Part shown: positions 32,741 through 44,602 of the stretch, piece by piece | Layout of the letters: every line of letters starts with the position of its first letter | Numbering within the stretch: the first letter of the stretch is position 1 | Source of the DNA: Pinus tabuliformis | Taxonomy: Eukaryota; Streptophyta; Pinopsida; Pinales; Pinaceae | Direction of reading: 5' to 3' | NCBI GenBank assembly: GCA_031772625.1 | Contig: CM062805.1 | Coordinates: 513,650,102-513,714,101, forward strand | DNA: 64,000 nt | Notes under the pieces: model-generated | What the model was told of the DNA's origin: nothing | Database searches by the model: none | Seen by the model: the letters and a program-made list of their open reading frames with translations, nothing else | Translations under genes and position numbers: made by a program

Positions 32741-34940
32741 AGCCTATGCAAGTAGAAGGGAAAAGGTTGGATATAGTTTCTTTTTTCTATCATTTAGTGT
32801 TCTTTCAAGGTTTCTAAACAGTTTTATGTAGGTATATTATTAATGTTTATGAGAATGCTATATGGAGTAACTGTGATTCACATATAGTAATTGTATTGGA
32901 TTATGAGGTTATAATATTATTGGATATTTTTTGTGTTATTCATTTTATTATTAGGAAATATAAAAATAATGACAAAGATTTATTATTTTGTTTTGTTTTA
33001 TTTTATTTTCTCATTTTTTATGTGTAAATAATTTCTCCTATCCAGTTTCCTAGTTTCCATGATTATATATTGTTAGTATCATAAGAGAAAATGTGGTCAT
33101 GGAATTTTAAAATCAAGGCTTGATTTTAATTTGTGATTCAAAATATCATGGGGAACTCTTGTGGAATCATATTTGTTTATCTCCCAATTATATTGTAGTA
33201 GGATATTGTGGCATTAGAAGTAGAGACATTGTCACATTTCATAATTCCTGTTATAATACATGCTTGATAGATCCATAGTTAAGATGGATCTAGACTGGTT
33301 CCAATTGTGTGCACTCATACAAAATTTGTTGAATATGTAATTATTTTGATCATTTTAAATATGTTAAATATGGATAATGGTCATTTTAATTTTAAATTTG
33401 ATCAAGGCTTTTAATAACTTGAATGATGAAATAAATTTTTTGAATGGATGATAGCAAATCTGAATAATAATCATCTAGGCAATTACAAATAGTCTTCATT
33501 GTGATCAATCTCAAACTATTCTATTTTATTGTTGTTATTGTCACACATGTTAGTTTTTCCTTCTTTTCATATGAAAATGGTTATTGAAATCATACATCAT
33601 TCAATTGTTTAACTTCAGATATTGTAGTGTTTGTGGTTGTCTTTTATTTTATGTAAAATTTCTTCTGCATCTCATTCTCTAGTCACTACTGGTGTGCAAG
33701 CCCCAACATTCTAATACAATCAAACACTATGGCCCATCATACATTAAACTCATCAGAAATTGAATCAAACACCTACAATATCATCCACAATTTGCATATA
33801 AAAGCCCTTCAACACACTGAATCACAATCAATCCACCTACTCATACGTCCAACACTAAATGCAAGCTCTCCAACACAATCTCTGTAACACAACCTCAAAC
33901 AATACATTATCCCATCAACTAAGTACAATCTACACACTTAAATCAAACTCATCAAACAATCACCAATGTGCATGCATGTGCTACACAATCTCAACCTAAA
34001 TATCCTCAACCAAATCAAACCTCTAAACCACACATAATGGAAATACTATTTACAATACAAAAACTTAAGCATCAATTGAGAACTCAATATATTGAAGCTA
34101 GAAAAATGAACTCTCCAATAAAACCCTTGCAACATAAGTGCATCACTACTATAAACTCTGATATAAAACTACAATTCCTACATTGATGTCTCTTCTCTCC
34201 ATATTAGCACCAACTAGGAGACATGATATGCAACAAAAATAGATTAGCCATGTATATATTTTGTAGCTCCACCATCCTCTGAAATATGCTCCAAGAATAA
34301 GCTCTTAAATGCTCTCTAACTCTTCACTCTTGTAGAAAACACACTCTCTCAATCCAACCATTTATTCTTCACATTCCATGATTTTATAATTGATAGAAGG
34401 TGAAATCAATATCCATCACTAAGCCTCCTAATTTTTTCCTTATTCATTTAGATGATGGTTAACCTTTTTCCAACCCTTTTCATCAAATATCCCAAACAAT
34501 GTCACTAAAAAAACCAATAAAAACATTTGAGGTGCACACATAGTCCTATAGTCATAGCCACACCCTTACCATTAGCATCCTAGCACGTGAAATCCTCAAA
34601 CTTGAATCTCTTCTTTTGCTGGCATCCTTAATCATATGTTCAAAAACCTAAACACCTCAACAACCTCTTCGTGGATCAACACCTCTTCATCAACTCAAGG
34701 ACATGGAGGCCAAGTTGTCCAAACACCACTGCATCGATCAACACCTCTACATTAGAACAAGATCTCGGCATCAAGCCAATGATAAATCGACACAAATCAT
34801 GATGGCTACCCACATCAGGTTGACATCAATGATAAGATAGATAGTACTAAATCCCTATTGACATAAACGTGAACACTACAATGCCAACACGTTTGAATGT
34901 AGAGTGACTAATAATTATGGATGATGGAAAATGAGAATAA
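32741..34940. other. intergenic sequence
   Basis: AT-rich with a compositional switch near 33690. From there to about 34750 the plus strand is C/A-rich and nearly G-free (aatcaaacacctacaatatc, ctcaacaacctcttc). Only a 72-residue frame (33968-34186) of biased composition occurs. No gene recognised. Confidence 0.5.
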
Positions 34941-35147
34941 TAAGAATGTATTCAATTACAAATAGTTTATAGTTTCAAGAAGAAAACCATCCAAGTAATT
35001 GAACATTTTATTTAAGATGAAAATTCAAGTATTTTATTTATGGTAGAATTACTGTAGCACATAAATGAATGCATGTTGCTAATAATAATAATAATAGTAT
35101 TGTTTTTTTGTGTTTACATTGAAATCAATATAAATCATACATCATAT

Positions 35148-35164
35148 ATCTAGTAAATGTACAT
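35148..35164. repeat. LINE target-site duplication, left copy
   Basis: ATCTAGTAAATGTACAT (35148-35164) matches ATCTAGTTAATGTACAT (52748-52764) with one mismatch. The right copy directly follows the A-run that ends the LINE. Confidence 0.8.
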
Positions 35165-35989
35165 GGTAATTGTTGTTAAATTAAGAATTGGCCAAATGGA
35201 GCTCTGATCAAGTACAACGACGAATTTCAATTAGGGTTTAGGCTTCGTTTCACTCTCACTGCAGCTACAGCTATCTCCGCCCTGCCCAATCTATGTGGCG
35301 ATCTCACCATGATGGTCTGTCGCATATTTAATCAACATTATGGTCATCACACCCTACGTCCCATTACTTCTCAGAGGAGCCTTTCCACTATGAGCCCATT
35401 TGTACATACCCTAGCTCTCTGTCAGATGTGTCATTTTCTAAGTCCCATGTTCATCCTCATTTGTTGTGGTCGAGACTGCCGCCTGTCTGCGCAGACCCCG
35501 GTGCCTCTGTGCCCAACCTACCATTTTCATCTCTCTCAATTTCATCGTCAGGTCTCGATAGTCCTTCCTTCTCTCCGGCCTCCTTACAATTTCTTGCCTC
35601 GTGCATTCCTCCATCTCCATCTTTCGACCATCCTCTCCCTAACCCACCCCTCTTTTCATCCAATTTCTCCCATCGCTCATCTGTGGGTATCGACTCTGGG
35701 GTTAATCCCCATTCACAAATCTCAACTTCATCATCATTTCCGACCTCTATTGCTGAACCTGGGTAGCCATCCATTTCATTTGGTTGTCTCGATGTCCCAG
35801 CCATAAACCCTAGGTCATATAACCCTAGGTCACAAGAGGCTCCCTCGTGTCTCTCTTACCCCCTATAGGATCATCTGACGGCCCCTCGTTCGGGAAAAGT
35901 TAGAATATCTAAGTACGTCAAAGCCTCACACAGGGACCTGTCCCTCTGTTTCAGAGAAGGAGTACAAATGGGTGACGTAGTGGACACGA

Positions 35990-36654
35990 TGAACAAGGTT
36001 CTAGTGGGAAGGGTTAGAGGAAGGTCTTACTTGACCACCCGGCTCCGTCTTTGGGTCACTGAGATTTAGGGGAACATCCTTAGTGAACTCTTATCTGTTA
36101 CCACTCTGGCTTGTGGTTGGTTCGCTCTAAGTTTTCAAAGGGAGGATTATACATCATGGGTCCTCTCACAGTACTGGCACATAGAATTGGCACCCATGCT
36201 ACTTAAGAGATGGAATCGTCTTTTTTACTCTAAGCAGGAACAATTGGGTGTTGGGCCGCTTTGGGTCTATCTCCCGGGACTTCCCCTGCATTTCTGGTTT
36301 GAGGATATTTTTTCTCACATTGGGAATGTATTAGGCACATTCCTTGATTATGATAAATATTTCATTACCTCAGGCAACAAATCATTGGCGCACATCCTGG
36401 TGTACCTAGACACCAGAGAAGGACTGGAGGAGAAAATCACTCTTAGTGGAAAAGATTCACCCACATCCAGATTCTGGATTATGAAGGGACGACGTTCAGA
36501 TGTAGGAGGCGTCACAAGGTCAGCCATCTCTACAAGGAATTCCCATTGGTTATTGCTGCCTCCTCTCCCATCAAAGACACATATGGTGCCAGAACTGTGG
36601 CACAAGCACCCGTGGATAAGAAGCCTTCTCAGTCCTCTTGTTCGAAGCCACTGA
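35990..36654 (+). pseudogene. LINE ORF1 remnant, DUF4283-like domain
   Basis: Frames over this stretch read WHIELAPMLLKRW, then GPLWVYLPGLPLHFW and HIGNVLGTF. This is the core signature of the DUF4283 domain found in ORF1/Gag of plant L1 elements (typical form PVWVRLPGLPLEYW). Downstream to 37170 the sequence is Ser/Pro-rich, as usual for the ORF1 tail. The upstream frames at 35309-35806 are low-complexity and may be the N-terminal part. The remnant is broken by in-frame stops, one of them near 36069. No intact zinc knuckle was seen. Confidence 0.7.
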
Positions 36655-37182
36655 ATTGCAGTTATGCATAGATGACTTCATTAGCCACTCACCAGCCTCC
36701 TTCACCTCCCATGACGAGATCTCGAGCAGCTGTTGTGGCCACCTTTCTACGGGTATTTGTTCATCTCTTTTCTCTGCATCTTCTTTATTGTTATCTACTT
36801 CTGCACCTGAATTGCATGTTGCATTTGCATCCTTTGCATGCATATCCACCACTCCTCTTACTTGCCCTCTGAACCCCCCTCCCCCATCCTTTACTACCAC
36901 CTCGCCATCTATACCTGGGTTGACCACTTCACCTCCCTCTCTTGGTGCATCATTCTCCTCCTATAACTCTCACCCCTACAATATTCGCTCTTGGGGTAAA
37001 CACCCCTCTGAGCCTTCTGGTATTGGCCTGATCTCCCCCTCCAAGATCTCCAAGCCTCCAAGGGGTCGGCATTCTTTCATTTCTAAAGCCATTATCCAAG
37101 CAAGGGTGGATGTGGCTCAGGGTAACAAAACTACACTTGATAGGGTTCTTAGAGCATCAGACACCCTCCCCTAGCCTCATAC

Positions 37183-37942
37183 ATGAAGTGGATCTCTTTC
37201 AACTATAGAGGGTTGGCTAGCCCTGCCAAAAAACTAGCCCTCAGAAGACTTCTAGATTCTGAGCAGATCGATATTATCTATCTACAAGAAACCCTTGGGT
37301 TGTCCAAGCAGGTCATCTTTGTGATGAACTCCCTAAAGTCGGGATGGACCTTCCACGCTTTGGATGTTAGTGGACAATCTGGGGGAATCACACTTGGCAT
37401 TAACCCCCACACGATTAAGCTTCTTTCATCTTGAGGGGGGCTAGTTTTATTGGTATGGATATATACTCCTCGGAGTTGGTCCTAGAATTTAGAATTATCA
37501 ATGTTTATGCTCCCTGTCATAATAGGGAAGAATTTTGGAATCACCTACTCAACCTATCTCTCACAAACTCTGATAATCTTATTCTGGGAGGGGATCTCAA
37601 TTTCTCAATTGGACATGTGGAATCTTGGGGACACAATGCCTAGTTGGACCCCCTCTCGGACAATATGGAGCATCTTTTGGAGTAGCATCATCTGGTAGAT
37701 ATCCCTATGAATAAGCTGCAACCGACTTGGCGTAACAAAAGAACTAGAGAGGCATCACTGACCAGAAGACTGGATCGCTTCTTAATTAAGGAGAACTTGG
37801 TAAGGGCCTTGACAAACCACTTCCCTATTTTTTGGAGTTGTTGGGACCCTTTCAGAAACCAAGAGCTCCCTTTAAATTCAACTCCATCTGGTTGATGGAC
37901 CCTGATTACATCAAATTGGTAAATGACTATTGGCGGGCTCAC
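37183..37942 (+). pseudogene. LINE ORF2 endonuclease domain remnant
   Basis: Starts MKWISFNYRGLASPAKK, matching the apurinic endonuclease start of plant L1 ORF2 (usual ILSWNCRGLG..., with the catalytic Asn). The QET motif with catalytic Glu, a GGDLNF motif (usual GGDFN) and RRLDRFLI follow. The final Ser-Asp-His motif reads NHFPI, so the Asp is lost. A stop at 37432-37434 and at least two frame changes break it. The start ATG lies 9 bp after the ORF1-like frame's stop at 37174, a normal spacing for plant L1. Confidence 0.85.
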
Positions 37943-38293
37943 CCTCCTGCACAGGGGAGGTCTATTTTAGAAGGTTTTTGTCACAATCTGAATGACCTAA
38001 AGAGATTATCTATACAATGGGCTAAACATAAAAGAGATTGGGATGAGCAAACTCTAAGGCTCATCGAAGACAAGATGGTAGATTTGATGGATGCAAATGG
38101 GAGGGGATTCTCCTCTGGAGAAGCTAAAAACACCCTCATAGACCTAGAGGTACAACGATCCAAAATTCTTAAAGAATGAGAGGAGACTTGGCGCCTTAGA
38201 AGTAGGGCTATCTGGTTACAAGCAGGGGATGACAACACCAAATTCTTCCACAATTTTGTGAATGGGAGATGAGAAATTAATACTATCTGGAAG

Positions 38294-39997
38294 ATGCCTA
38301 ATGAGGATGGCCAACCTACTCACACTTTTCACCAACTGGCTCATCTTGGTACTAACCACTTCCAACAGCTTTTCAAGGCTCCTCCTGAGGCCACTCTTGC
38401 TGAAATCGTTAGAGTTGCTAGACTATTTCCTCGATTTGTTGATCAGGATGTGGAAGCTGACCTCATCAAGCCTGTTACAATGGGGGAACTGGAAAGCACC
38501 CTCAAATGGTTTAAAAAGGATAAAATCCCTGGCCCGGATGGATGGTTTGTTGAATTCTATTTGGCTTTCTTCGAGACCATTGGTCAAGACCTACTTAAGG
38601 TTGTGGAGGAATGCAGATCATCTGGTCGAATGTATGAGGCCTTCAATTCCACCTTCATTTCCCTCATCCCCAAAGTGGACTCCCCACTTTCTTTCAATGA
38701 TTTCAGGCCTATCTCCCTTTGCAATTTCCTCTACAAGATTATTGCCAAAATCATCGCTAATCAGTTAAAGCCCATCCTATCTGCCCACATCTCATTTGAA
38801 CAATTTTCCTTTCTACATAATAGAAAAATTCATGAGGCCATTGGCACCGCACAAGAGGTCCTCCACTCCATCAAGACAAGGCATTTAAAAGGCTCTATCC
38901 TCAAGATCGACCTCTCTAAGGCTTTTGATCATGTCAGTTGGTTATACTTAAGAATGCTTCTAACACACCTGGGCTTCCCCCTTCCTTTCATTCATTGGAT
39001 CATGTGTTGTATCACTTCTGTTTCCTTCAGCGTTCTCATAAATGGCTCAGCCTCCAATTTCTTCCATGCAGAGCGAGGACTCAGACAAGGATGTCCCCTT
39101 TCTCCACTCCTCTTCCTCCTTGTAATGGAAGGTTTGAGTAGATTAATACTGCATGAAAGAAGAGAAGGGCGACTTCAGGGTATCAAGATTACAGACCAAT
39201 GTATCATCTCCCACCTACTTTTTGTTGATGATGTCCTCATCTTCCTCAGTGGGGGTATTCGGGACTTCTCTGTTTTCTCTTCTATCATGCAGCTTTTTTT
39301 CCTTGCAACCAGAATGGAATCAAACCAGTTGAAATCCACCATCTCCTTCTCAGAATGATCCCCTCAGGAAATCCAGACTGCTCTTCAAAAGTTCCCTTTT
39401 CAGAGACTTTATTTGGAAGATGGACTCAAATATCTTGGGTTCCGCATCAAGCCACACAGTTACAAGATTGCAGATTGGATTTGGCTTGTGGCCAAGGTGG
39501 AAAAAAGACTACATAACTGGAATCATAGGTTCTTATCCAGAGTAGGGTGTTTAGTCCTTATCAAATCGGTCCTAGAGGCGACCCCGGTATACTGGATGTC
39601 CTTGGCTTGGATTCCCAAAGGAATCCTATCTCGGATACAAAAAATCTGTTGTAGATTCTTGTGGAATGGTTTCAAGGAGGGGAGGCCTTTTTCTTGGGTG
39701 GGCTGGAGTCACATCGCCCTTCCAAAGAAATGGGGTGGTTTGGGATTGAAGGACCTATCCTCCTTTGCACATGCTCTTGTTGCCAAGATGGGTTGGCATG
39801 TTCTCACAACACGCAGCCTTTGGACTGATGTGGTCCATCACAAATACATATGGCCTCTTCATATTATGGATTGGATTCGACTCCCATCCTGGCATAGAGC
39901 TGGTATTTCGATGATCTGGAGGGTTGTTCTTTGTACTCTTCCCACTATTAGATATGGCCTTGTATGGCGTATTAAATCTGGAATATCAGTGCACATC
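38294..39997 (+). pseudogene. LINE ORF2 reverse transcriptase and thumb/linker remnant
   Basis: The 354-residue frame 38294-39358 carries RT blocks in order: KIPGPDGW, FRPISLCN, KIDLSKAFDHVSW, GLRQGCPLSPLLF and the catalytic FVDDVLIF (usual FADD). After a stop at 39356-39358 the same frame continues from 39413 to 39997 with LKYLGFRI, the connector W...LHNWNHRFLSRVGCLVLIKSVLEATPVY-type segment, and KKWGGLGLKDL. The coding sequence is cut at 39997 by a solo LTR and resumes at 41025; read across, it gives the family's usual WxDPW-like context (GMDPWIGCG). Confidence 0.92.
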
Positions 39998-41024
39998 TGT
40001 TATCAGGAAATCTAGTGTCCACCCGGAGCTGCTAGTCCCACTAAGACTAGTAGCTATATTAGAAACAAACAAACTAAAACTACTTTCGTTTCCCTTTATG
40101 AGAAGTAGATAAGAGTGGAATGAAGGACACCAACCTTAGTCTTGCGCTTGGTTCCTTTCTAGATTCCTCTCCCTTCTAACAGATCCTTGCCGCTTCTCCT
40201 TTGTCTACCCAGCTTCAAAGAGCACCTGTGGAATCAAAGCAGCATAATACTATCAAAGAATAGAGATCTACAATCATAAACAACATAGGACCAGATGTAT
40301 ATTGACCACACAAATGCATATATCATCAAACATACAAGAATGTGGAGGAAAACTTGAATAGCTTTATTAATATCAAGAATAAGCAAAGAGGATTACAACC
40401 AATTGTTCTGACCCAGCATCATCCTCCAGCATGAAAGCCATTCTTTCACCTCATGAAAAGCTTATATCACCCAACACTATGATATTCCAACAAGAAACCA
40501 ACAACACTTCCTTAAAAGATACAAAATTCTAGCCTCTGGATCTCTGGTATGAGGGATCCATATATAGATGATTGCAAGGGGGTGAGTCAGCTTCTAGGAT
40601 TTTGATTAGTGTCCTCTCTCTGATAGTTCTTGATTCCACTTGGAGATTGATGATCTCTTACTCATCCCTGGGTGAATTCAGAGAGGCAAGTGTCACAGGA
40701 GAAGTTTCTAGAAGATTCCATGATCATCCACCTCGCAAACTGTCTCTGCCATTTGTCCACTCTCGCCCATCGCACCCTATAGAAGGGATTTTGACTATGC
40801 ATCGCACCTCTCGTGTGCATTAGGTGTGATGCATCGCACTTTGACCATGGAGCAGGTGAGATGGTCTAGTTTTGACCAGTTCTGAGCATTTTTTCATGGA
40901 GAACTTCTGGGTAATCAGCTGACCTTGTTCTTTTAGGGTATGGAACAACGCTTTTAGGGACTTAGGAGCCCTTGGTTTATGGACATGTTTGATTGGGGTT
41001 GCAGTGCCCAAAATTTCTATAAAA
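39998..41024 (-). mobile_element. solo LTR, first of two from one family inside the LINE
   Basis: About 1,027 bp, starts TGTTATCAGG and ends ...CTATAAAA, where the sister copy keeps TG...CA (ends CTATAACA). Flanked by ACATC (39993-39997) and GCATC (41025-41029), a one-mismatch target duplication. The LINE coding sequence reads straight across the insertion point. A poly(A)-like AATAAA is on the minus strand, suggesting minus orientation. No interior is present. Confidence 0.8.
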
Positions 41025-41029
41025 GCATC

Positions 41030-42000
41030 GGCATGGACCCTTGGATAGGATGCGGAAACATGTACAGGCTGCCCCCTAATCTTATTAATTTCCTAAATGA
41101 TCGAGGCATCAACTCGATTTCCCATATTTCCGATTCGGAGAATTCCACCATATTTTCACAAGCTTGGAAATCAGTTGATCTTCTGGGAATCCCTGTCCAA
41201 TGGCAACAGGATTGGGTGGGCTATATCTCTGCTTTGACTAAATCGCATGTTCATATCTCGGAGGATGAAGATGAACTCATTTGGGCACCTACAGCGCACG
41301 GAAATTATTCCCCAAAAGAAGGCTATCCTATTATTTATGTTTCACACAAGCCACCTGAGTTGGTCAGGTGGTGGCACACCCTTTGGAAGCTCAAAGCCCC
41401 CCCATGTACCAGGTTGTTTATGTGGAATGTTCTAATGAAAAAAACTCCTACTGGGGAAAATCTAAAGAAAAGGTCTTTTTATGGTCCCTCCTGGTGCGTC
41501 CTCTGTCATCAAGTCAAAGAATCAAATGAACACCTCTTTCTTATCTACCTTGTTTCTATCCATTTATGGGAACATATTCTCTCCTCAATGGCTATTACTC
41601 AGAGGTGGCATGGAGATAACATTTTGGATGCTTGGAATCATTAGTGGATTGAGTCCTCGAACCAGAAAGCATGCAACCTCCCCCTTATTATCTATTGGTC
41701 ACTCTGGTTGAGTAGGAATGGAATCATCTTTAGAGATAAAGATGCCCAGTGGCCTCTTTAAATCGCCCATATTATAAACTTATTCCACAAAATCCCCAAC
41801 GAGGAACACACCCCTATCTATGTTGTTACCCTTGAAGATATAGACCAAGATAACCTATGGGCATACCTTGATGGATCTGCACAAGATCAAGGATGTGGGG
41901 GGGAGGGGGGGGTTGTTTTATTGCATCTATCTGACAGCCATATTTTTCGTATCCAGATGGGCCTTGGGGCTGGTACAAACAAATATGTTGAACTCATCAC
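41030..42000 (+). pseudogene. LINE ORF2 zf-RVT and RNase H start
   Basis: The LINE resumes with PWIGCG and runs through the zf-RVT domain (WWHTLWKLKAPPCTRLFMWNV, then WCVLC and an ESNEHLF motif) to about 41560. After frame changes, the RNase H domain begins near 41860 with YLDGSAQDQ and a glycine-rich turn. The G-run gggggggaggggggg at 41897-41911 may be a slippage site. Coding is cut at 42000 by the second solo LTR. Confidence 0.85.
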
Positions 42001-42094
42001 TGTTATCGGGAAATCTAGTGTCCACTTGGAGCTACAAGTCCCACTAAGACTGGTAGCTATCTTAGAAACAAACAAACTAAAACTACTTTCGTTT

Positions 42095-42099
42095 TCCTT
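42095..42099. repeat. target-site duplication TCCTT of the Copia element
   Basis: TCCTT (42095-42099) is repeated at 51186-51190. The uninterrupted sister LTR reads tttccctttatgag at the same place, confirming the empty site. Confidence 0.9.
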
Positions 42100-44574
42100 T
42101 GTTGGCATTATGGCATTATGAACATATGTTGAACTTGATGGCAACCCTCTCTTAGACGGTCATTTCTCTTATATACACCATGATGGGGACAAGAAGAGCC
42201 AAGAGGAGAGAAGAAAGGCCATATACACATGTATTAGAGAAGAAAGGCCATATACACATGTATTAATGTTATCGGAGGTATTTGGGCGCCTAAAACCCAT
42301 ATATGCATGCATTTATATTATCGAGAGTTGGTTGGGTGCGTAAAACCCATATATATATGCTTTTACAATAATCAAAGGCCTTTTTCCTTTTTGGCGGAAA
42401 CAACACAAGTTAAATATGTTTCGGCACATATGGACCCGATGGCATATCGCAACGGACCCGATGGTGGCATTAAAAATTGGTTTATATTAATATCGCATCC
42501 ATGTGCGTCAGGGTTCCGGCTAAGTGACTTCGTTGAAACCTCCGATTGGGAGCGGACCCAATGAAGGCATCAATCATGGTTTATAACAAGATCACATCCG
42601 CAGTATCGCAATACATAAAGGGTCGCCCACCTCAAATCCTCTGATTGCGATAACTCAGCGGACCCGATGGTGGAATTAAACTTGACGTATAATAATATTG
42701 CGTTCGATGCTTAAAAGCCCTGAATGCCGATTGCGATAAAGAGGTAGTGGACCCGATGGGAGCATTAAAGGAAATATATGATAATATCGCATCCGCAGTT
42801 CGGCATATATGCGTGTCGGACTTCGTTGAAACCTCTGGTTGCGAGTGGACCCGATGAAGGCATCAAAACATGGTTTATAAAAATATCGCATCCACAGTAT
42901 ATCAGAATACATAAAGGGTCACCCACCCCAATCCTCCGATTGCGATAAGCGGGGTCGCACCCGATGAAGGAATTAAAAGCATTTCATATTAAATCGCATC
43001 TGCGGTGTTCGCCCATCTTATAATAGCCTCCCACTTCAAATCGCTGATAGCGATGAAAGGAGCAGACCCGATATATAAATAAAGGCTAGTTAATGGGGCA
43101 TATCGCATCCGATCCATCGGATCGGACGTCGGGCATGTATTGTTAGCGATGAGGAGCGGACCCGATATATAAATAAAGGCTGGTTAATGGGGCATGTCGC
43201 ATCCGATCCATCGGATCGGACGTCAGGAATAAACCATGAGATGGGCAGGCGCCGATAGCAATAAGGATTGGACCCGATATATTATTAGTTTGGATGCATT
43301 AAGTTAAAAGCCCGCCTTTTGTGGTTTTGGACCGCTATCATAGTTTTCCCACTTAAGCCTTCTCTTAAGAGAATTGGTCAAAACAGTTGCGCCTCAGGTT
43401 TCGGATCCTCTGGTTTCGATTCATGGTATTATCAAAAGCATGACTATATAAAGAAAAAGGGGATCCGGTGGCAAGGTATCGATTATGAATTGAAGATCTT
43501 AAGGAAACTGTGCAGCCGCAGACACGCAAAAGACAGAAGTCTCTTCGGGTGTGGAGAATCGCTATTCAGGAGGTGATGTGGGAGCGGTCACCCACAGGTT
43601 CTTTTTAACAAAGCTGCAATCATTTCTTATATATGCTCTAGCCGCTTCTGCTGTTTACTAAAGGGTTCTAAGTGCGCAATATTAAGTTTTTTCTTGTTTA
43701 GCCTCCAGGTGTGCAGCAGTATGTAAATCCTCTGTTTGGGTCTTAATATCAGCCTTTGTTGACTAAATCGGGTGATAACTATCATTTATATGGATCTGAT
43801 GCTTGGGTAACTAGATCTGATTGTGATCATACATACTATCCTTGTAAAGTGTATTGATCTGGTGATTGGGTGATTCAAAAGAATTATGTGCTTCAATGAT
43901 ATTAAAGGGTCCAGTATGAAAATTGGATGAAACATGGCCTTTCAGATTATGTATTGTGCTTCAGGTGTATCCAGTCTGAAAATGTATGAAACATGGTACC
44001 CGGAAGAGAGAAGATTGTAGGCTGGTGCCTACGTACTAGTATCTTAAGCTAGTACAAGAGTTAAGGGGGTGGTAGCTCCATTCTAGTAGCAGTTGAGAAC
44101 TTTGGAGCATTGTAGCAGGTAGCAGCCTGCGTACTAGTACATCGGCTAGTACAAGAGCAAAGGGGGTCGTAGCTCCCTTCCAGGAGAGTCTGGAGAACGA
44201 GAGGAGGGTTGTAGCTCTCTGCAGGTAGAAGCCTGCGTACTGGTATAAGACTGCACCAGTACATAAATATTGTAAAAGGATTTTCTTATTAAGAAGAAGA
44301 TTGAGATGACTTGCAGCAGGTGGTTTTCTCCCACATTGGGTTTCCACCTTATATCATGGTGTTCATGTGTGTGATGATCTGTTCTATTTTACTGCACTTG
44401 TTTACTGTTAATATGGTTGATAATATTCTAATGCACTCATTGAAGATCAATTAACTAAATCATTAGAAGTTGTGGAAGTAGCATATATGAATCAGAGTTT
44501 GGAAATGAAAAAGCTTTATTGACCTGATAATACTGATTCACCCCCCCCCCCGCCTCTCAGTATTATTTCCAACA
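42100..44574 (+). repeat. 5' LTR of the Sirevirus-like element
   Basis: 2,475 bp, TGTTGGCATT...TTTCCAACA. About ten copies of GGACCCGAT-type words lie between 42432 and 43280. The perfect palindrome ATCCGAT-CC-ATCGGAT occurs at 43107-43122 and 43201-43216. A C-run lies near 44541-44551. Confidence 0.9.
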
Positions 44575-44576
44575 AT

Positions 44577-44588
44577 TGGTATCAGAGC
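44577..44588 (+). other. primer binding site of the Sirevirus-like element
   Basis: TGGTATCAGAGC, two bases after the LTR end, followed by AGGTC. Confidence 0.9.
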
Positions 44589-44602
44589 AGGTCCTTTGGT
44601 AA

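Noticed and set aside
37688-38253. Minus-strand frames opposite LINE ORF2
   Set aside because: Antisense shadows of the endonuclease/RT coding sequence.
44036-44347. Minus-strand frames repeated at 50651-50962
   Set aside because: Located in the two LTRs of the Sirevirus-like element and duplicated with them; no domain.
11537-44588. TGGTATCAGAGC words as tRNA gene pieces
   Set aside because: They are 12-base primer sites next to LTR ends; no tRNA cloverleaf surrounds them.
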